The notes beneath the pieces were generated by a model, which ran no database searches, was not told the origin of the DNA, and saw only the letters and a program-made list of their open reading frames with translations. Source: Verrucomicrobiia bacterium (GTDB lineage: Bacteria; Verrucomicrobiota; Verrucomicrobiia; Opitutales; Opitutaceae). Taken from it: a stretch of DNA of 6,861 nucleotides. Positions 1-5,659 of this stretch are shown here, piece after piece; position 1 is the first letter of the stretch, and the number at the start of each line of letters is the position of its first letter. Where the stretch lies: the NCBI GenBank assembly GCA_030424825.1, contig JAUHWE010000251.1, forward strand, positions 1 to 6,861. The letters run 5' to 3'. Made by a program: the position numbers and the translations under genes.

Positions 1-599
1 CCTCGGTCGGAGGACTGAGAGGATTGAAAGGAACGATCTATGAAGGGGGACTCCGCGTTCCCGGTATCATTGAGTGGCCGGCCGTCGTCAAACGAGGCAT
101 CAGAACGGAATCGCCGGCGAGTGTGCTAGATATGTTTCCGACCATCGCAGATATCGTGGGTCTGCCTGAAGAGGCGATTCTCCAGCCTCACGATGGAGTC
201 AGTTTGAAGCGGTCCATTATTGGCGGAAAGTTCGGTGTCCGGGAAAAGCCGATACCCTTTCGGTTTATGGGAGTAGGGGCATTGCTGGACAACCAATACA
301 AACTGGTGGCGGTAGATGTGGAGAGTCAGGATTACGAGCTCTACGACTTGAAGTCGGACCCCACGGAATCCAATGACTTATTCAAGGCCCGCCCAAAGGT
401 TGCCCAGCGAATGCAGTCGGTATTCGAAACGTGGAATCGGAGCGTTGAGGAAAGCGATCTCGGGCGGGACTACCGCGAGGGTGAACTGACGGACTCAAAT
501 CCCCGCCGGGTTTTATGGACGGATATGCCTGAGTACGAGCCGTATTTCAATGACTGGAAAAAACGACCGGAATACCAGTCTCGGTTGAAAGGCCAGTGA
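1..599 (+). CDS. Sulfatase (arylsulfatase A family), C-terminal fragment
   Basis: This is the C-terminal 198 residues of a sulfatase, an enzyme hydrolysing sulfate esters, often on sulfated polysaccharides. The gene enters from the left edge; its first complete codon is at 3, and the TTG at 24 is an internal Leu, not a start. The segment begins just before the family signature K-G-T-x-Y-E-G-G-x-R-V-P (24-62), followed by G-I-I-E-W-P. Next comes the D-M-F-P-T-I segment that follows it in this family, and then Y-E-L-Y-D-L-x-x-D-P-x-E near 340-370, typical of the C-terminal subdomain. The N-terminal half, with the formylglycine motif C/S-x-P-S-R and most metal ligands, lies outside the window, so activity and export signal cannot be judged. 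The substrate is unknown. The end is a clean TGA, followed by a weak hairpin. The family call is secure. Confidence 0.92.
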   Translation, partial: SVGGLRGLKGTIYEGGLRVPGIIEWPAVVKRGIRTESPASVLDMFPTIADIVGLPEEAILQPHDGVSLKRSIIGGKFGVREKPIPFRFMGVGALLDNQYKLVAVDVESQDYELYDLKSDPTESNDLFKARPKVAQRMQSVFETWNRSVEESDLGRDYREGELTDSNPRRVLWTDMPEYEPYFNDWKKRPEYQSRLKGQ

Positions 600-616
600 A
601 ATGTGGTCCTTCTTTT

Positions 617-633
617 CCCGTCACGGGTTTTGT
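617..633 (+). terminator. Weak intrinsic terminator candidate after the sulfatase gene
   Basis: CCCG (617-620), loop TCA, CGGG (624-627), then TTTTGT. The 4-bp stem is short but pure GC and is followed by a T run, 17 nt after the sulfatase stop. It could end sulfatase transcription before the methyltransferase. Energy was not computed. Confidence 0.35.
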
Positions 634-721
634 CATTGAGATGGTAGGCTCAATTTCTTAGGTATGGTCTCTTAATCCGCTTGATCCGAGAAATCTGCAG
701 ATTGATAACTCAGAAATTCGA

Positions 722-1432
722 ATGAATTCCGAAACGAAGATAGACGAGATTAGGGCCTTTTTCGATGGATGGGACCTGTACACGACGGTGATCGAGCATA
801 ATTATATGATTCACACTGAGGTGTTGGCCTATCTCATCCGGCGGTTGACCGAACTGAGCTGGTCGGATTTGAATATCTTGGAAGTGGGCTGTGGAGATGC
901 CCACATTGTGAGCGAATTGGGCCGATTCGTTAATATTGAGAGGTATTGTGGCATTGAGCTTTCACGAATGGCGCTGGACTTTGCCGCAACTAAACTGGAA
1001 GGGAAAGTTCAAGACCTCGATTTGATCAACGGTGAGATGGTCCAGGAAATTGGAGGAGTTCACGGAAAGTTTGATTTAGTAATAGCGGGGTACACGATCC
1101 ACCACCTCGATCAGGAGGGGAAGCAGCATTTTCTAGCGGGATTGAGGGAGAAGCTGTATCCCGGAGGACTACTGGTTGTCTACGATCTGGTCCATCAGCA
1201 GGAAGAGACAAAGGAAGCCTATATCGATCGGGCAATCGACTTCTTCGATTCGGACTGGACCGCTTTCTCAGCTGAACAGTTGGCGAGTATAGGGGATCAC
1301 GTTCGCCAGAATGACATCCCGGAATCCTGGGAAGGTTGGCGCAATGCAGCCTTAGGAAGTGGATACAGCAAACAGCGTTTTCCCTATTACGATCGGAATC
1401 GTCTCTTTGGAATCATGGAGTTTCTTGATTGA
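722..1432 (+). CDS. Class I SAM-dependent methyltransferase
   Basis: A 236-residue soluble protein with a Rossmann-type methyltransferase core. Motif I is I-L-E-V-G-C-G-D-A at residues 52-60. The acidic end of strand 2 is E79 in G-I-E-L-S, which in this fold binds the ribose of S-adenosylmethionine. The strand 4 motif F-D-L-V-I-A-G-Y-T-I-H-H-L is at 117-129, and the post-motif P-G-G-L-L-V-V-Y-D-L is at 147-156. The roughly 50 residues before motif I and the 80 after the core are probably substrate-recognising. They resemble no subfamily I can name, so the methyl acceptor is unknown. No signal peptide or membrane segment is visible. The ATG at 722 is the first in-frame start and has no convincing Shine-Dalgarno sequence. 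The gene follows the sulfatase by 122 bp and converges on the lipocalin gene with a 32-bp gap, so it is probably its own transcription unit. Confidence 0.9.
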   Translation: MNSETKIDEIRAFFDGWDLYTTVIEHNYMIHTEVLAYLIRRLTELSWSDLNILEVGCGDAHIVSELGRFVNIERYCGIELSRMALDFAATKLEGKVQDLDLINGEMVQEIGGVHGKFDLVIAGYTIHHLDQEGKQHFLAGLREKLYPGGLLVVYDLVHQQEETKEAYIDRAIDFFDSDWTAFSAEQLASIGDHVRQNDIPESWEGWRNAALGSGYSKQRFPYYDRNRLFGIMEFLD

Positions 1433-1464
1433 TCAAGGCATCCAGTAGGTTGCTTTCCCGAACG

Positions 1465-1998
1465 TTATTCGTGCCGCATTCGCTCAAAATTTGATAGATC
1501 GTATTCCCGTTCCAACAATTCATTGCGTAGCTCAGAATACCTCTCTTCACCAATCTCGGGTCCGCGTGACATGATCCAAGCGTATTTCTTATTCGGATGG
1601 CCAATCACGGTGAACGTATACTTCGAGTCGACGTAAAGAATGTAGTAGGCAGCGTTGATGATGCCAAAGAAGCGCATCCGCCATTCAGCATTGGTACCGG
1701 TGTTTACGATGGTGCCCACCGGATGGTAGGTCTTGAGTTTTCCTTCAGTAGAGCCCTTCCGGAATTCATAGGTAGTTTTTATTTTGCCGTTGGGGAGGCG
1801 TTCGTATATTTCGGTACCGTTCCAGGCGTCATTGTCGATTGCCGTCGGAGTGTATCCGTGAACATACCACATTCCCATGAATTTTTCGATATCGACCTTC
1901 TCTGCCAATTCCTGGTTGGGCACCGGATTGCTCGTACAAGCGGCGAGCAGCAGGAAAATTCCAGAAATAAGAGGGAGTGTTAAGCGGTTGTTTTTCAT
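1465..1998 (-). CDS. blc: Blc-type bacterial lipocalin, outer-membrane lipoprotein
   Basis: A 177-residue lipoprotein. The signal peptide (about 1-20) ends in the lipobox L-A-A-C with lipidated Cys21. Thr at +2 is not an Asp retention signal, so outer-membrane sorting is expected. The mature part has the lipocalin signature G-M-W-Y (42-45), then an eight-strand-like alternation with E-W-R-M-R-F (105-110), Y-T-F-T-V-I-G (127-133) and Y-A-W-I-M-S-R-G-P (139-147), the hallmark of the Blc group. Its length is normal for Blc. These proteins bind fatty acids or lysophospholipids and are linked to envelope stress. The start at 1998 was chosen because it gives the signal peptide directly and has an AAAAGGA ribosome site 7 nt upstream; a 28-residue upstream extension to 2082 would bury the signal peptide. 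The gene is the second of an operon, starting 1 nt after the transporter stop. Confidence 0.9.
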   Translation of the reverse strand: MKNNRLTLPLISGIFLLLAACTSNPVPNQELAEKVDIEKFMGMWYVHGYTPTAIDNDAWNGTEIYERLPNGKIKTTYEFRKGSTEGKLKTYHPVGTIVNTGTNAEWRMRFFGIINAAYYILYVDSKYTFTVIGHPNKKYAWIMSRGPEIGEERYSELRNELLEREYDLSNFERMRHE

Positions 1999-1999
1999 T

Positions 2000-3367
2000 T
2001 TATGATCCTTTTCTGTAATAGTGTCTTGTCTTGAAAATGCACCAGCCGCCAATCGTGAGAAAAATGGCCACTCCGGGCCCAAAAGCCCAGGCTATGGAAC
2101 GTTCGATGGAAGGAGCTTGAGTCAATGAACCCTGCTCGTACCCAACAAGGGACAAAAATAGTCCGGAGCAGGCTATCCCGAGTGCTCGAGCTACTTTCGA
2201 TAACATGCGCCAGATGCCGTAGTATACTCCGGATACGTCTTTGGCCGTTCTCGTTTTCTCTTCTTCAACTAGATCGGAAAAAAGTGACTCGAGGAGGACG
2301 ATACTAGCGACTAAGATGCCACCTGTTCCGGCGAGCAAGAGTACCGGCCATAGCATGCCTGCCGGGAGAATCGGGTAAACGATGGCGGAAAGGAGGGCGA
2401 GAGACATCACGGCTCCAAAGAACAAAGGCGCTTTCCCGAACTTTTTTGAAAAGTGAACCCACAAAGGTGCGGCGACAATGATAAAGAGGGTTAGGGTCAG
2501 CAGGATAATCCCGATTTGTTCCTCGTTCAGTTTGAGCGTTGTCTTATAGTAGGGAAGGGCGAGGCTAGAGTTGAAGGAACGGCCGATTGCGATGGCCACG
2601 AATCCGAGTACCAATAGAAGGAAGAAAGGAGATTTTATGCTTTGTTTCAGAACTTCCAAGGAACGATAGGAACCGGTTGGATTAGATGGTTTCAATTTGC
2701 CTTTAGTTTTGAGCGCTTGCCAGATGGCAAAACCCGAGATCAAACAGCCTCCCGTCGCTAGAGAACCGAGAGCGAATCCGGTTGTTCGTCGCAGATCAAG
2801 AGTATCGGAAATAGAACTACTGTCGATTTGAAACGCTAGATAGGCGGGGAGTCCGATTCCGAGAAGGAGTCCCACGGAACCCGCCACGATTCTCCATCCA
2901 AAAAAAGTCGCTCGTTCTTGCTCTGAACCGGACAAGTCGTTGACGACCGAAAGATGGGGTACGCTGAAAAGCGTCATGGCTGTATTGACAACCAGATACC
3001 AGATTAGAAGATTGTTGAAGAGTGCCGTCTGCCCTGACGAGGTCGGTGGACTGAAAAGAAAGTAGAAGGCAAAGCCAATAATTGCTGCTCCTGCGACAAG
3101 ATAGGGGACGCGTTTTCCCTCCGTCGTGGAGGAGGGCGTCTTGTCTGAGAGAATGCCCATCAGGGGATCACTGATAGCATCCCAGACGACGGCAAGGGCG
3201 ATTGCCAAGCCCGCCATAGACGGCTCCAGACCTGCCAGTATGTAGAGCTCCAGCAGGTATACTTGTAGCATGAGCTCGATAGCGCTGAGGCCTATCGAGG
3301 CAAAGCTGTAGCCCGCTTTGGTGGGCCATAGAATGGCCTGAGCAGAAGTTCTCGACTCAGTTTTCAT
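2000..3367 (-). CDS. MFS transporter, GPH (glycoside-pentoside-hexuronide:cation symporter)-like
   Basis: A 455-residue integral inner-membrane protein with about 12 hydrophobic segments, the usual length for the MFS_2/GPH group. The diagnostic motif is V-W-D-A-I-S-D-P-L-M-G-I-L-S-D at residues 61-75 (D63, D67, P68, G71, D75). It is followed by a basic cytoplasmic loop G-K-R-V-P-Y, matching the G-R-R-R-P-W/Y loop of the family. The first helix starts near A11 and the protein ends in a short basic tail. GPH members classically carry sugars with Na+ or H+, but several sit in lipid or light-stress clusters with no sugar genes, and no sugar-catabolic gene is seen here. I chose the ATG at 3367. 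A TTG at 3403 would add 12 residues and has no better ribosome site. The gene is first in an operon with the lipocalin gene and is divergent from the DUF1295 gene. Confidence 0.88.
   Translation of the reverse strand: MKTESRTSAQAILWPTKAGYSFASIGLSAIELMLQVYLLELYILAGLEPSMAGLAIALAVVWDAISDPLMGILSDKTPSSTTEGKRVPYLVAGAAIIGFAFYFLFSPPTSSGQTALFNNLLIWYLVVNTAMTLFSVPHLSVVNDLSGSEQERATFFGWRIVAGSVGLLLGIGLPAYLAFQIDSSSISDTLDLRRTTGFALGSLATGGCLISGFAIWQALKTKGKLKPSNPTGSYRSLEVLKQSIKSPFFLLLVLGFVAIAIGRSFNSSLALPYYKTTLKLNEEQIGIILLTLTLFIIVAAPLWVHFSKKFGKAPLFFGAVMSLALLSAIVYPILPAGMLWPVLLLAGTGGILVASIVLLESLFSDLVEEEKTRTAKDVSGVYYGIWRMLSKVARALGIACSGLFLSLVGYEQGSLTQAPSIERSIAWAFGPGVAIFLTIGGWCIFKTRHYYRKGS
2006..2012 (-). promoter_or_regulatory. 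Shine-Dalgarno of the lipocalin gene, inside the transporter's last codons
   Basis: On the minus strand, AAAAGGA lies 7 nt before the ATG at 1998. It is the clearest ribosome site in the window. It decides the lipocalin start against the longer reading frame and overlaps the transporter's final Lys-Gly codons, so the two genes are likely translationally coupled. Confidence 0.75.
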
Positions 3368-3533
3368 AGAGAAAGCGCTGCCGTCCGATATTGTTGTCCA
3401 CAATGTGAAGTAACTTCGACCGAACTGGCGTCCGCCCGCCCAGCGAGTTGTCTATCGCGCAGAAGTCGAAATTATCCTGAAGTATTTGCACTTAACAATG
3501 CCATCTGACTATTCGCGGTTATTAAATCTAATT

Positions 3534-3564
3534 AGTATAGGATTCTCCCTCGGAATCCTGTCCA
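3534..3564 (-). promoter_or_regulatory. MerR-type promoter candidate for the transporter-lipocalin operon
   Basis: Read on the minus strand, TGGACA (-35 like, 3564-3559) and TATACT (-10 like, 3539-3534) each match the sigma-70 consensus at five of six positions. They are separated by 19 bp. The perfect inverted repeat AGGATTC-N7-GAATCCT (3539-3559) fills the spacer and is centred exactly on it, at 3549. A long 19-20-bp spacer with a centred dyad is the known layout of MerR-family activated promoters. The regulator is not in the window and the half-site does not match an operator I can name, so the assignment is inferred from geometry. Confidence 0.45.
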
Positions 3565-3579
3565 TAAAGTGTTCAATCG

Positions 3580-3585
3580 TATAAT
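3580..3585 (+). promoter_or_regulatory. Perfect TATAAT -10 candidate for the DUF1295 gene
   Basis: An exact TATAAT lies on the plus strand 174 nt before the DUF1295 start. The -35 region (about 3557-3562, CCTGTC) is poor, so the promoter would need an activator or be weak. That region overlaps the -35 of the opposing transporter promoter, so the two promoters are back to back and may compete or be co-controlled. Confidence 0.3.
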
Positions 3586-3599
3586 TCGCTTTGTTCACT

Positions 3600-3617
3600 G
3601 AGAAACCTGTGTTTCTC
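3600..3617 (+). other. Perfect 7-bp hairpin in the DUF1295 leader
   Basis: GAGAAAC (3600-3606), loop CTGT, GTTTCTC (3611-3617), followed by TTTG. It begins about 8 nt after the start site expected from the TATAAT at 3580. It could be an early-leader hairpin, a weak attenuator, or a DNA operator dyad. The T run is too short for a strong terminator. Confidence 0.4.
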
Positions 3618-3722
3618 TTTGAATGGCGAATCTCTACGGACGGGTTATCTAATGTGCTGTTTTGGGTAAAGGAAGTCACAGGTTGGGTGTGTTGAGGGAA
3701 AACGGGACGTGTAGCGGAATTG

Positions 3723-3742
3723 CGCTATCTTCCAGGATAGTG
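3723..3742 (+). other. Hairpin just upstream of the DUF1295 start codon
   Basis: CGCTATC (3723-3729) pairs with GATAGTG (3736-3742), including one G-U pair, across the 6-nt loop TTCCAG. It ends 17 nt before the ATG at 3760, where no Shine-Dalgarno sequence is visible. It could influence initiation or be fortuitous. Confidence 0.3.
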
Positions 3743-3759
3743 GCTTAAAAGACTGATTA

Positions 3760-4629
3760 ATGAACAAAGATCAAAGAATAGCGCTTTTATCTATCCCAGC
3801 CGCAATACTGATCGGCTGGGGTTTTGCGGTTGCAGGTAGTGGGGGGATCGAAGCGGATTTAGGTTCGTCTCCTTTCGCCATCGCTGTTTTGCTGGCGTTC
3901 CTCTTGCAGTGGATAGCCTTTGTCCCCGCTTACCTCCGGAAGACAGAGGGCTTCTTTGATTTGGTAGGGAGTGTTTCCTACATTTTGGCGACGGTGACGG
4001 TCCTCGTCTTGAGCGGGGATATTGATGCTCGTTCAGCGTTATTGGCTTTGATGGTACTCGTATGGGCGTCTCGTTTGGGATATTTCCTTTTCAAGCGTAT
4101 CCACAAAGCGGGGAAAGATGGGAGGTTTGATTCAATCAAGACTTGTTTCATTCGTTTTCTGGCTGCCTGGACGTTGCAAGGGATGTGGATTACCTTCACC
4201 GCTGCGGCGGCTTGGGCAATGATCACCTCCGGGCAGAAAGAGCCTTTAGGAGTATTCGCGGTAGTGGGATCGTTGCTATGGTTGGCCGGATTTTTAATCG
4301 AAGTCGTAGCCGACCATCAAAAGAGTCAGTTCAAAGCGAACCGTAAAAATAAGGAAGATTTCATTCGGTCGGGACTGTGGAGCCGTTCGAGGCATCCCAA
4401 CTATTTTGGGGAGATTTTGCTCTGGACCGGTGTCGCTGTTATCGCGATTCCTGTGCTTCAAGATTGGCAGTGGGTGACTCTCAGTTCACCGTTTCTGGTA
4501 GCCATACTTCTCACTCGTGTCAGTGGAATCCCCTTACTCGAAAATCGGGCGGACGACAAGTGGGGAGGCCAAGAAGACTACGAAGCCTACAAAAGGAGCA
4601 CCCCCGTTCTCGTTCCCCGTCTTCGGTAG
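3760..4629 (+). CDS. DUF1295 membrane protein, steroid 5-alpha-reductase superfamily
   Basis: A 289-residue polytopic membrane protein with about seven hydrophobic segments, matching full-length DUF1295. Family blocks appear in order: K-T-E-G-F-F-D-L-V-G-S near 61-71, R-L-G-Y-F-L-F-K-R-I (105-114) with G-R-F-D-S-I-K (121-127), E-V-V-A-D-H-Q-K-S-Q-F-K (181-192), and G-L-W-S-R-S-R-H-P-N-Y-F-G-E (205-218). The last is the signature shared with steroid 5-alpha-reductases and isoprenylcysteine methyltransferases, where it shapes the cofactor site. The C-terminal block has V-S-G-I-P-L-L-E-N-R, W-G-G, Y-E-A-Y and T-P-V-L-V-P. The substrate of DUF1295 is not established; an NADPH-dependent reduction of a lipid is a reasonable guess from the superfamily. 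The ATG at 3760 is the first in frame, without a clear ribosome site. It is divergent from the transporter-lipocalin operon and shares its control region. Confidence 0.92.
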   Translation: MNKDQRIALLSIPAAILIGWGFAVAGSGGIEADLGSSPFAIAVLLAFLLQWIAFVPAYLRKTEGFFDLVGSVSYILATVTVLVLSGDIDARSALLALMVLVWASRLGYFLFKRIHKAGKDGRFDSIKTCFIRFLAAWTLQGMWITFTAAAAWAMITSGQKEPLGVFAVVGSLLWLAGFLIEVVADHQKSQFKANRKNKEDFIRSGLWSRSRHPNYFGEILLWTGVAVIAIPVLQDWQWVTLSSPFLVAILLTRVSGIPLLENRADDKWGGQEDYEAYKRSTPVLVPRLR

Positions 4630-4944
4630 ATGATCTTATCGCGAGGAAATGAGTTAAGACGGTGCCACGTAGCTACAGCTTCCAGTGCTATGCAGGTCAC
4701 TAAGTAGTTCAGTGCTTTAGCCCTGAGTCAAAGTCAGTTGGCAAAAGGCCATAGTAGAACTCGCAAGGGGTTCTCAGGCTAAAGCACTGAGCTACTCGAT
4801 GTGTCTCTTCATCTGTTAGATCCGCGGCTTGAATTAACAAGGAAATTCCCTGTCTTATTTGGGTACTTCGCAATTAGTATTTGTTTGAATGCCCTTTTGT
4901 ACTAACTCCATGGTTGAAAATTCCTTATTGTAATCGAGCTGCAT
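4630..4944. other. Convergent intergenic gap with REPIN, no gene seen
   Basis: This 315-bp stretch lies between the 3' ends of the DUF1295 gene and the broken cupin gene. Short reading frames here are shadows without recognisable protein features. The only structured content is the REPIN-like element at 4704-4795. No classical hairpin-plus-T terminator was found for either gene, so the folded repeat may do that job. Confidence 0.6.
4704..4795. repeat. REPIN-like element: two inverted GTAG-headed REP sequences
   Basis: The left unit (4704-4727) reads GTAG, then TTCAG-T-GC-TTTA-GC-C-CTGAG, so it can fold on itself with a TTTA loop. The right unit (4773-4795), read on the minus strand, has GTAG, then CTCAG-T-GC-TTTA-GC-CTGAG. 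The two match apart from one substitution and one extra C, and are inverted around a 45-nt spacer. A GTAG head in front of an imperfect hairpin is the known format of REPs mobilised by RAYT (Y1 tyrosine) transposases, and a convergent intergenic site is typical. No RAYT gene is in the window. I see no flanking target duplication. Confidence 0.75.
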
Positions 4945-5253
4945 TCAGTCGAAATGAACGGTGACCCAAACGGTATTCGGGTTGGTATGGGTTACGCGAT
5001 GGCGTTCGTGGGCGTTTATCAAGAGATAGTCTCCTGTCCGCAGATTTTCGATCCGACCATCTTCAAACTCGATGCAGCCGTGGCCCTTTAATACTAAGAC
5101 CCATTCCTTTTGAGGCTGGTCGAACCACTTTTCTTTAGGCGTTGTTTGCCCGTTCGAAACGATCCGTTCAATTCGAGTATTCTGGCCCGAAACAATCGTT
5201 TCGATCCTTTCGGCGGTGAGATTCTAAGGAAGGTTATTGATTATATTTGGCAT
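4945..5253 (-). pseudogene. Small cupin-domain protein gene with a premature amber codon
   Basis: The minus strand encodes a 102-codon single-domain cupin. It starts M-P-N-I-I-N-N-L-P at 5253, then has an in-frame TAG (5226-5224), then continues N-L-T-A-E-R-I-E-T-I to a TGA at 4947-4945. The 92 residues after the TAG match a conserved small cupin family along their whole length: R-I-E-R-I-V-S-N-G-Q, then W-F-D-Q-P-Q-K-E-W-V-L-V-L-K-G, then I-E-F-E-D-G, G-D-Y-L-L-I-N-A-H-E-R-H-R-V, and finally T-V-W-V-T-V-H-F. The E in K-E-W and the H-x-x-H of H-E-R-H are plausible metal ligands. Family members typically start M-x-N-x-x-x-N-L-P-x, so the TAG probably replaces a sense codon such as CAG. No ATG, GTG or TTG follows the TAG before the core, so the gene is probably inactive. 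Its function was unknown even when intact. No clear ribosome site precedes the ATG. Confidence 0.8.
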
Positions 5254-5360
5254 CGGGAAGGAGTTGATTTGATCGTAAGACGGGTATTATTTGCAGGTTT
5301 TAGCCTCGGTATACCAAATCACTATCTTTACGTGGCCCTATCGGGATAAATGCCTCGAAA

Positions 5361-5377
5361 GATTTTCGATCAAAATC
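5361..5377. other. AT-rich inverted repeat upstream of the cupin gene
   Basis: GATTTT (5361-5366), spacer CGATC, AAAATC (5372-5377) form a perfect 6-bp dyad about 108 bp upstream of the cupin start. It could be an operator, but no promoter hexamers could be paired with it convincingly. Confidence 0.25.
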
Positions 5378-5440
5378 GATGTGTAAGCCACTCGCGAAAT
5401 TTGTCAAAAATGATCATTGACGGAAGGGGAGGCACTTCTA

Positions 5441-5468
5441 TTGTCCGAAATCTTCTCTGGGCTATGCT
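5441..5468 (+). promoter_or_regulatory. Promoter candidate for tRNA-Phe
   Basis: TTGTCC (5441-5446), 16 bp, then TATGCT (5463-5468); each hexamer matches the sigma-70 consensus at four of six positions. Initiation would fall near 5475, leaving a leader of about 10 nt before the tRNA. An alternative pair is TTGACG (5417-5422) with TATTGT (5439-5444). Confidence 0.35.
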
Positions 5469-5484
5469 CTGAGAAGGAAAGTGC

Positions 5485-5560
<76 letters not shown>

Positions 5561-5581
5561 CTTTGCGATCTCTTGTCTCAA

Positions 5582-5604
5582 CCCCATTTAAGGGGAACTT
5601 TTGA
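5582..5604 (+). terminator. Weak terminator candidate after tRNA-Phe
   Basis: CCCC (5582-5585), 6-nt loop, GGGG (5592-5595), then AACTTTTG. It starts 22 nt after the tRNA CCA end. The stem is short and the T run is offset by 3 nt, so it is at best a weak intrinsic terminator. Confidence 0.35.
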
Positions 5605-5610
5605 TTGTTT

Positions 5611-5627
5611 ATCCGCATCGGGCGGAT
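5611..5627. other. Perfect 6-bp hairpin between tRNA and dihydroorotase-like gene ends
   Basis: ATCCGC (5611-5616), loop ATCGG, GCGGAT (5622-5627). It lies 33 bp past the stop of the minus-strand dihydroorotase-like gene. Neither strand has a T run after the stem, so it is not a standard terminator, but it could stabilise a 3' end. Confidence 0.35.
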
Positions 5628-5659
5628 CTCCGGGCCGTCGATCCCTACCTTCCTTGAAT

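Larger units (their letters stand above)
3368..3759. other. Divergent intergenic regulatory region
   Basis: A 392-bp gap between the divergently read transporter and DUF1295 genes. I see no credible coding sequence in it. It contains a dyad-bearing promoter candidate for the transporter (3534-3564), a perfect TATAAT on the other strand (3580-3585), and hairpins at 3600-3617 and 3723-3742. If these promoters are used, both transcripts carry untranslated leaders of about 160-170 nt. No riboswitch class was recognised. Confidence 0.7.

Noticed and set aside
1597..1983. 128-residue plus-strand reading frame
   Set aside because: It is the antisense shadow of the lipocalin gene, whose lipobox and lipocalin motifs are unambiguous.
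1999..2082. N-terminal extension of the lipocalin to 2082
   Set aside because: It would overlap the transporter gene by 83 bp, place 28 polar residues before a signal peptide, and ignore the good ribosome site before the ATG at 1998.
3368..3403. TTG start of the transporter at 3403
   Set aside because: It is possible, but it has no ribosome site and adds 12 residues before the usual short N-terminus of the family; the ATG at 3367 is preferred.
4704..4795. CRISPR repeats or a miniature transposon with terminal inverted repeats
   Set aside because: There are only two units, in inverted orientation, each self-folding with a GTAG head and without a visible target duplication; REPIN fits better.
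5224..5226. TAG read as a sense codon (reassignment or pyrrolysine)
   Set aside because: Neighbouring genes end naturally in TAG, no PYLIS-like context or suppressor tRNA is seen, and a simple nonsense change is more economical.
5308..5315. Palindrome GGTATACC upstream of the cupin gene
   Set aside because: Eight bases are too few to claim an operator, and no promoter hexamers pair with it.
5110..5349. 79-residue plus-strand reading frame
   Set aside because: It is antisense to the start of the cupin gene and has no recognisable domain; the minus strand carries clear family-like sequence.
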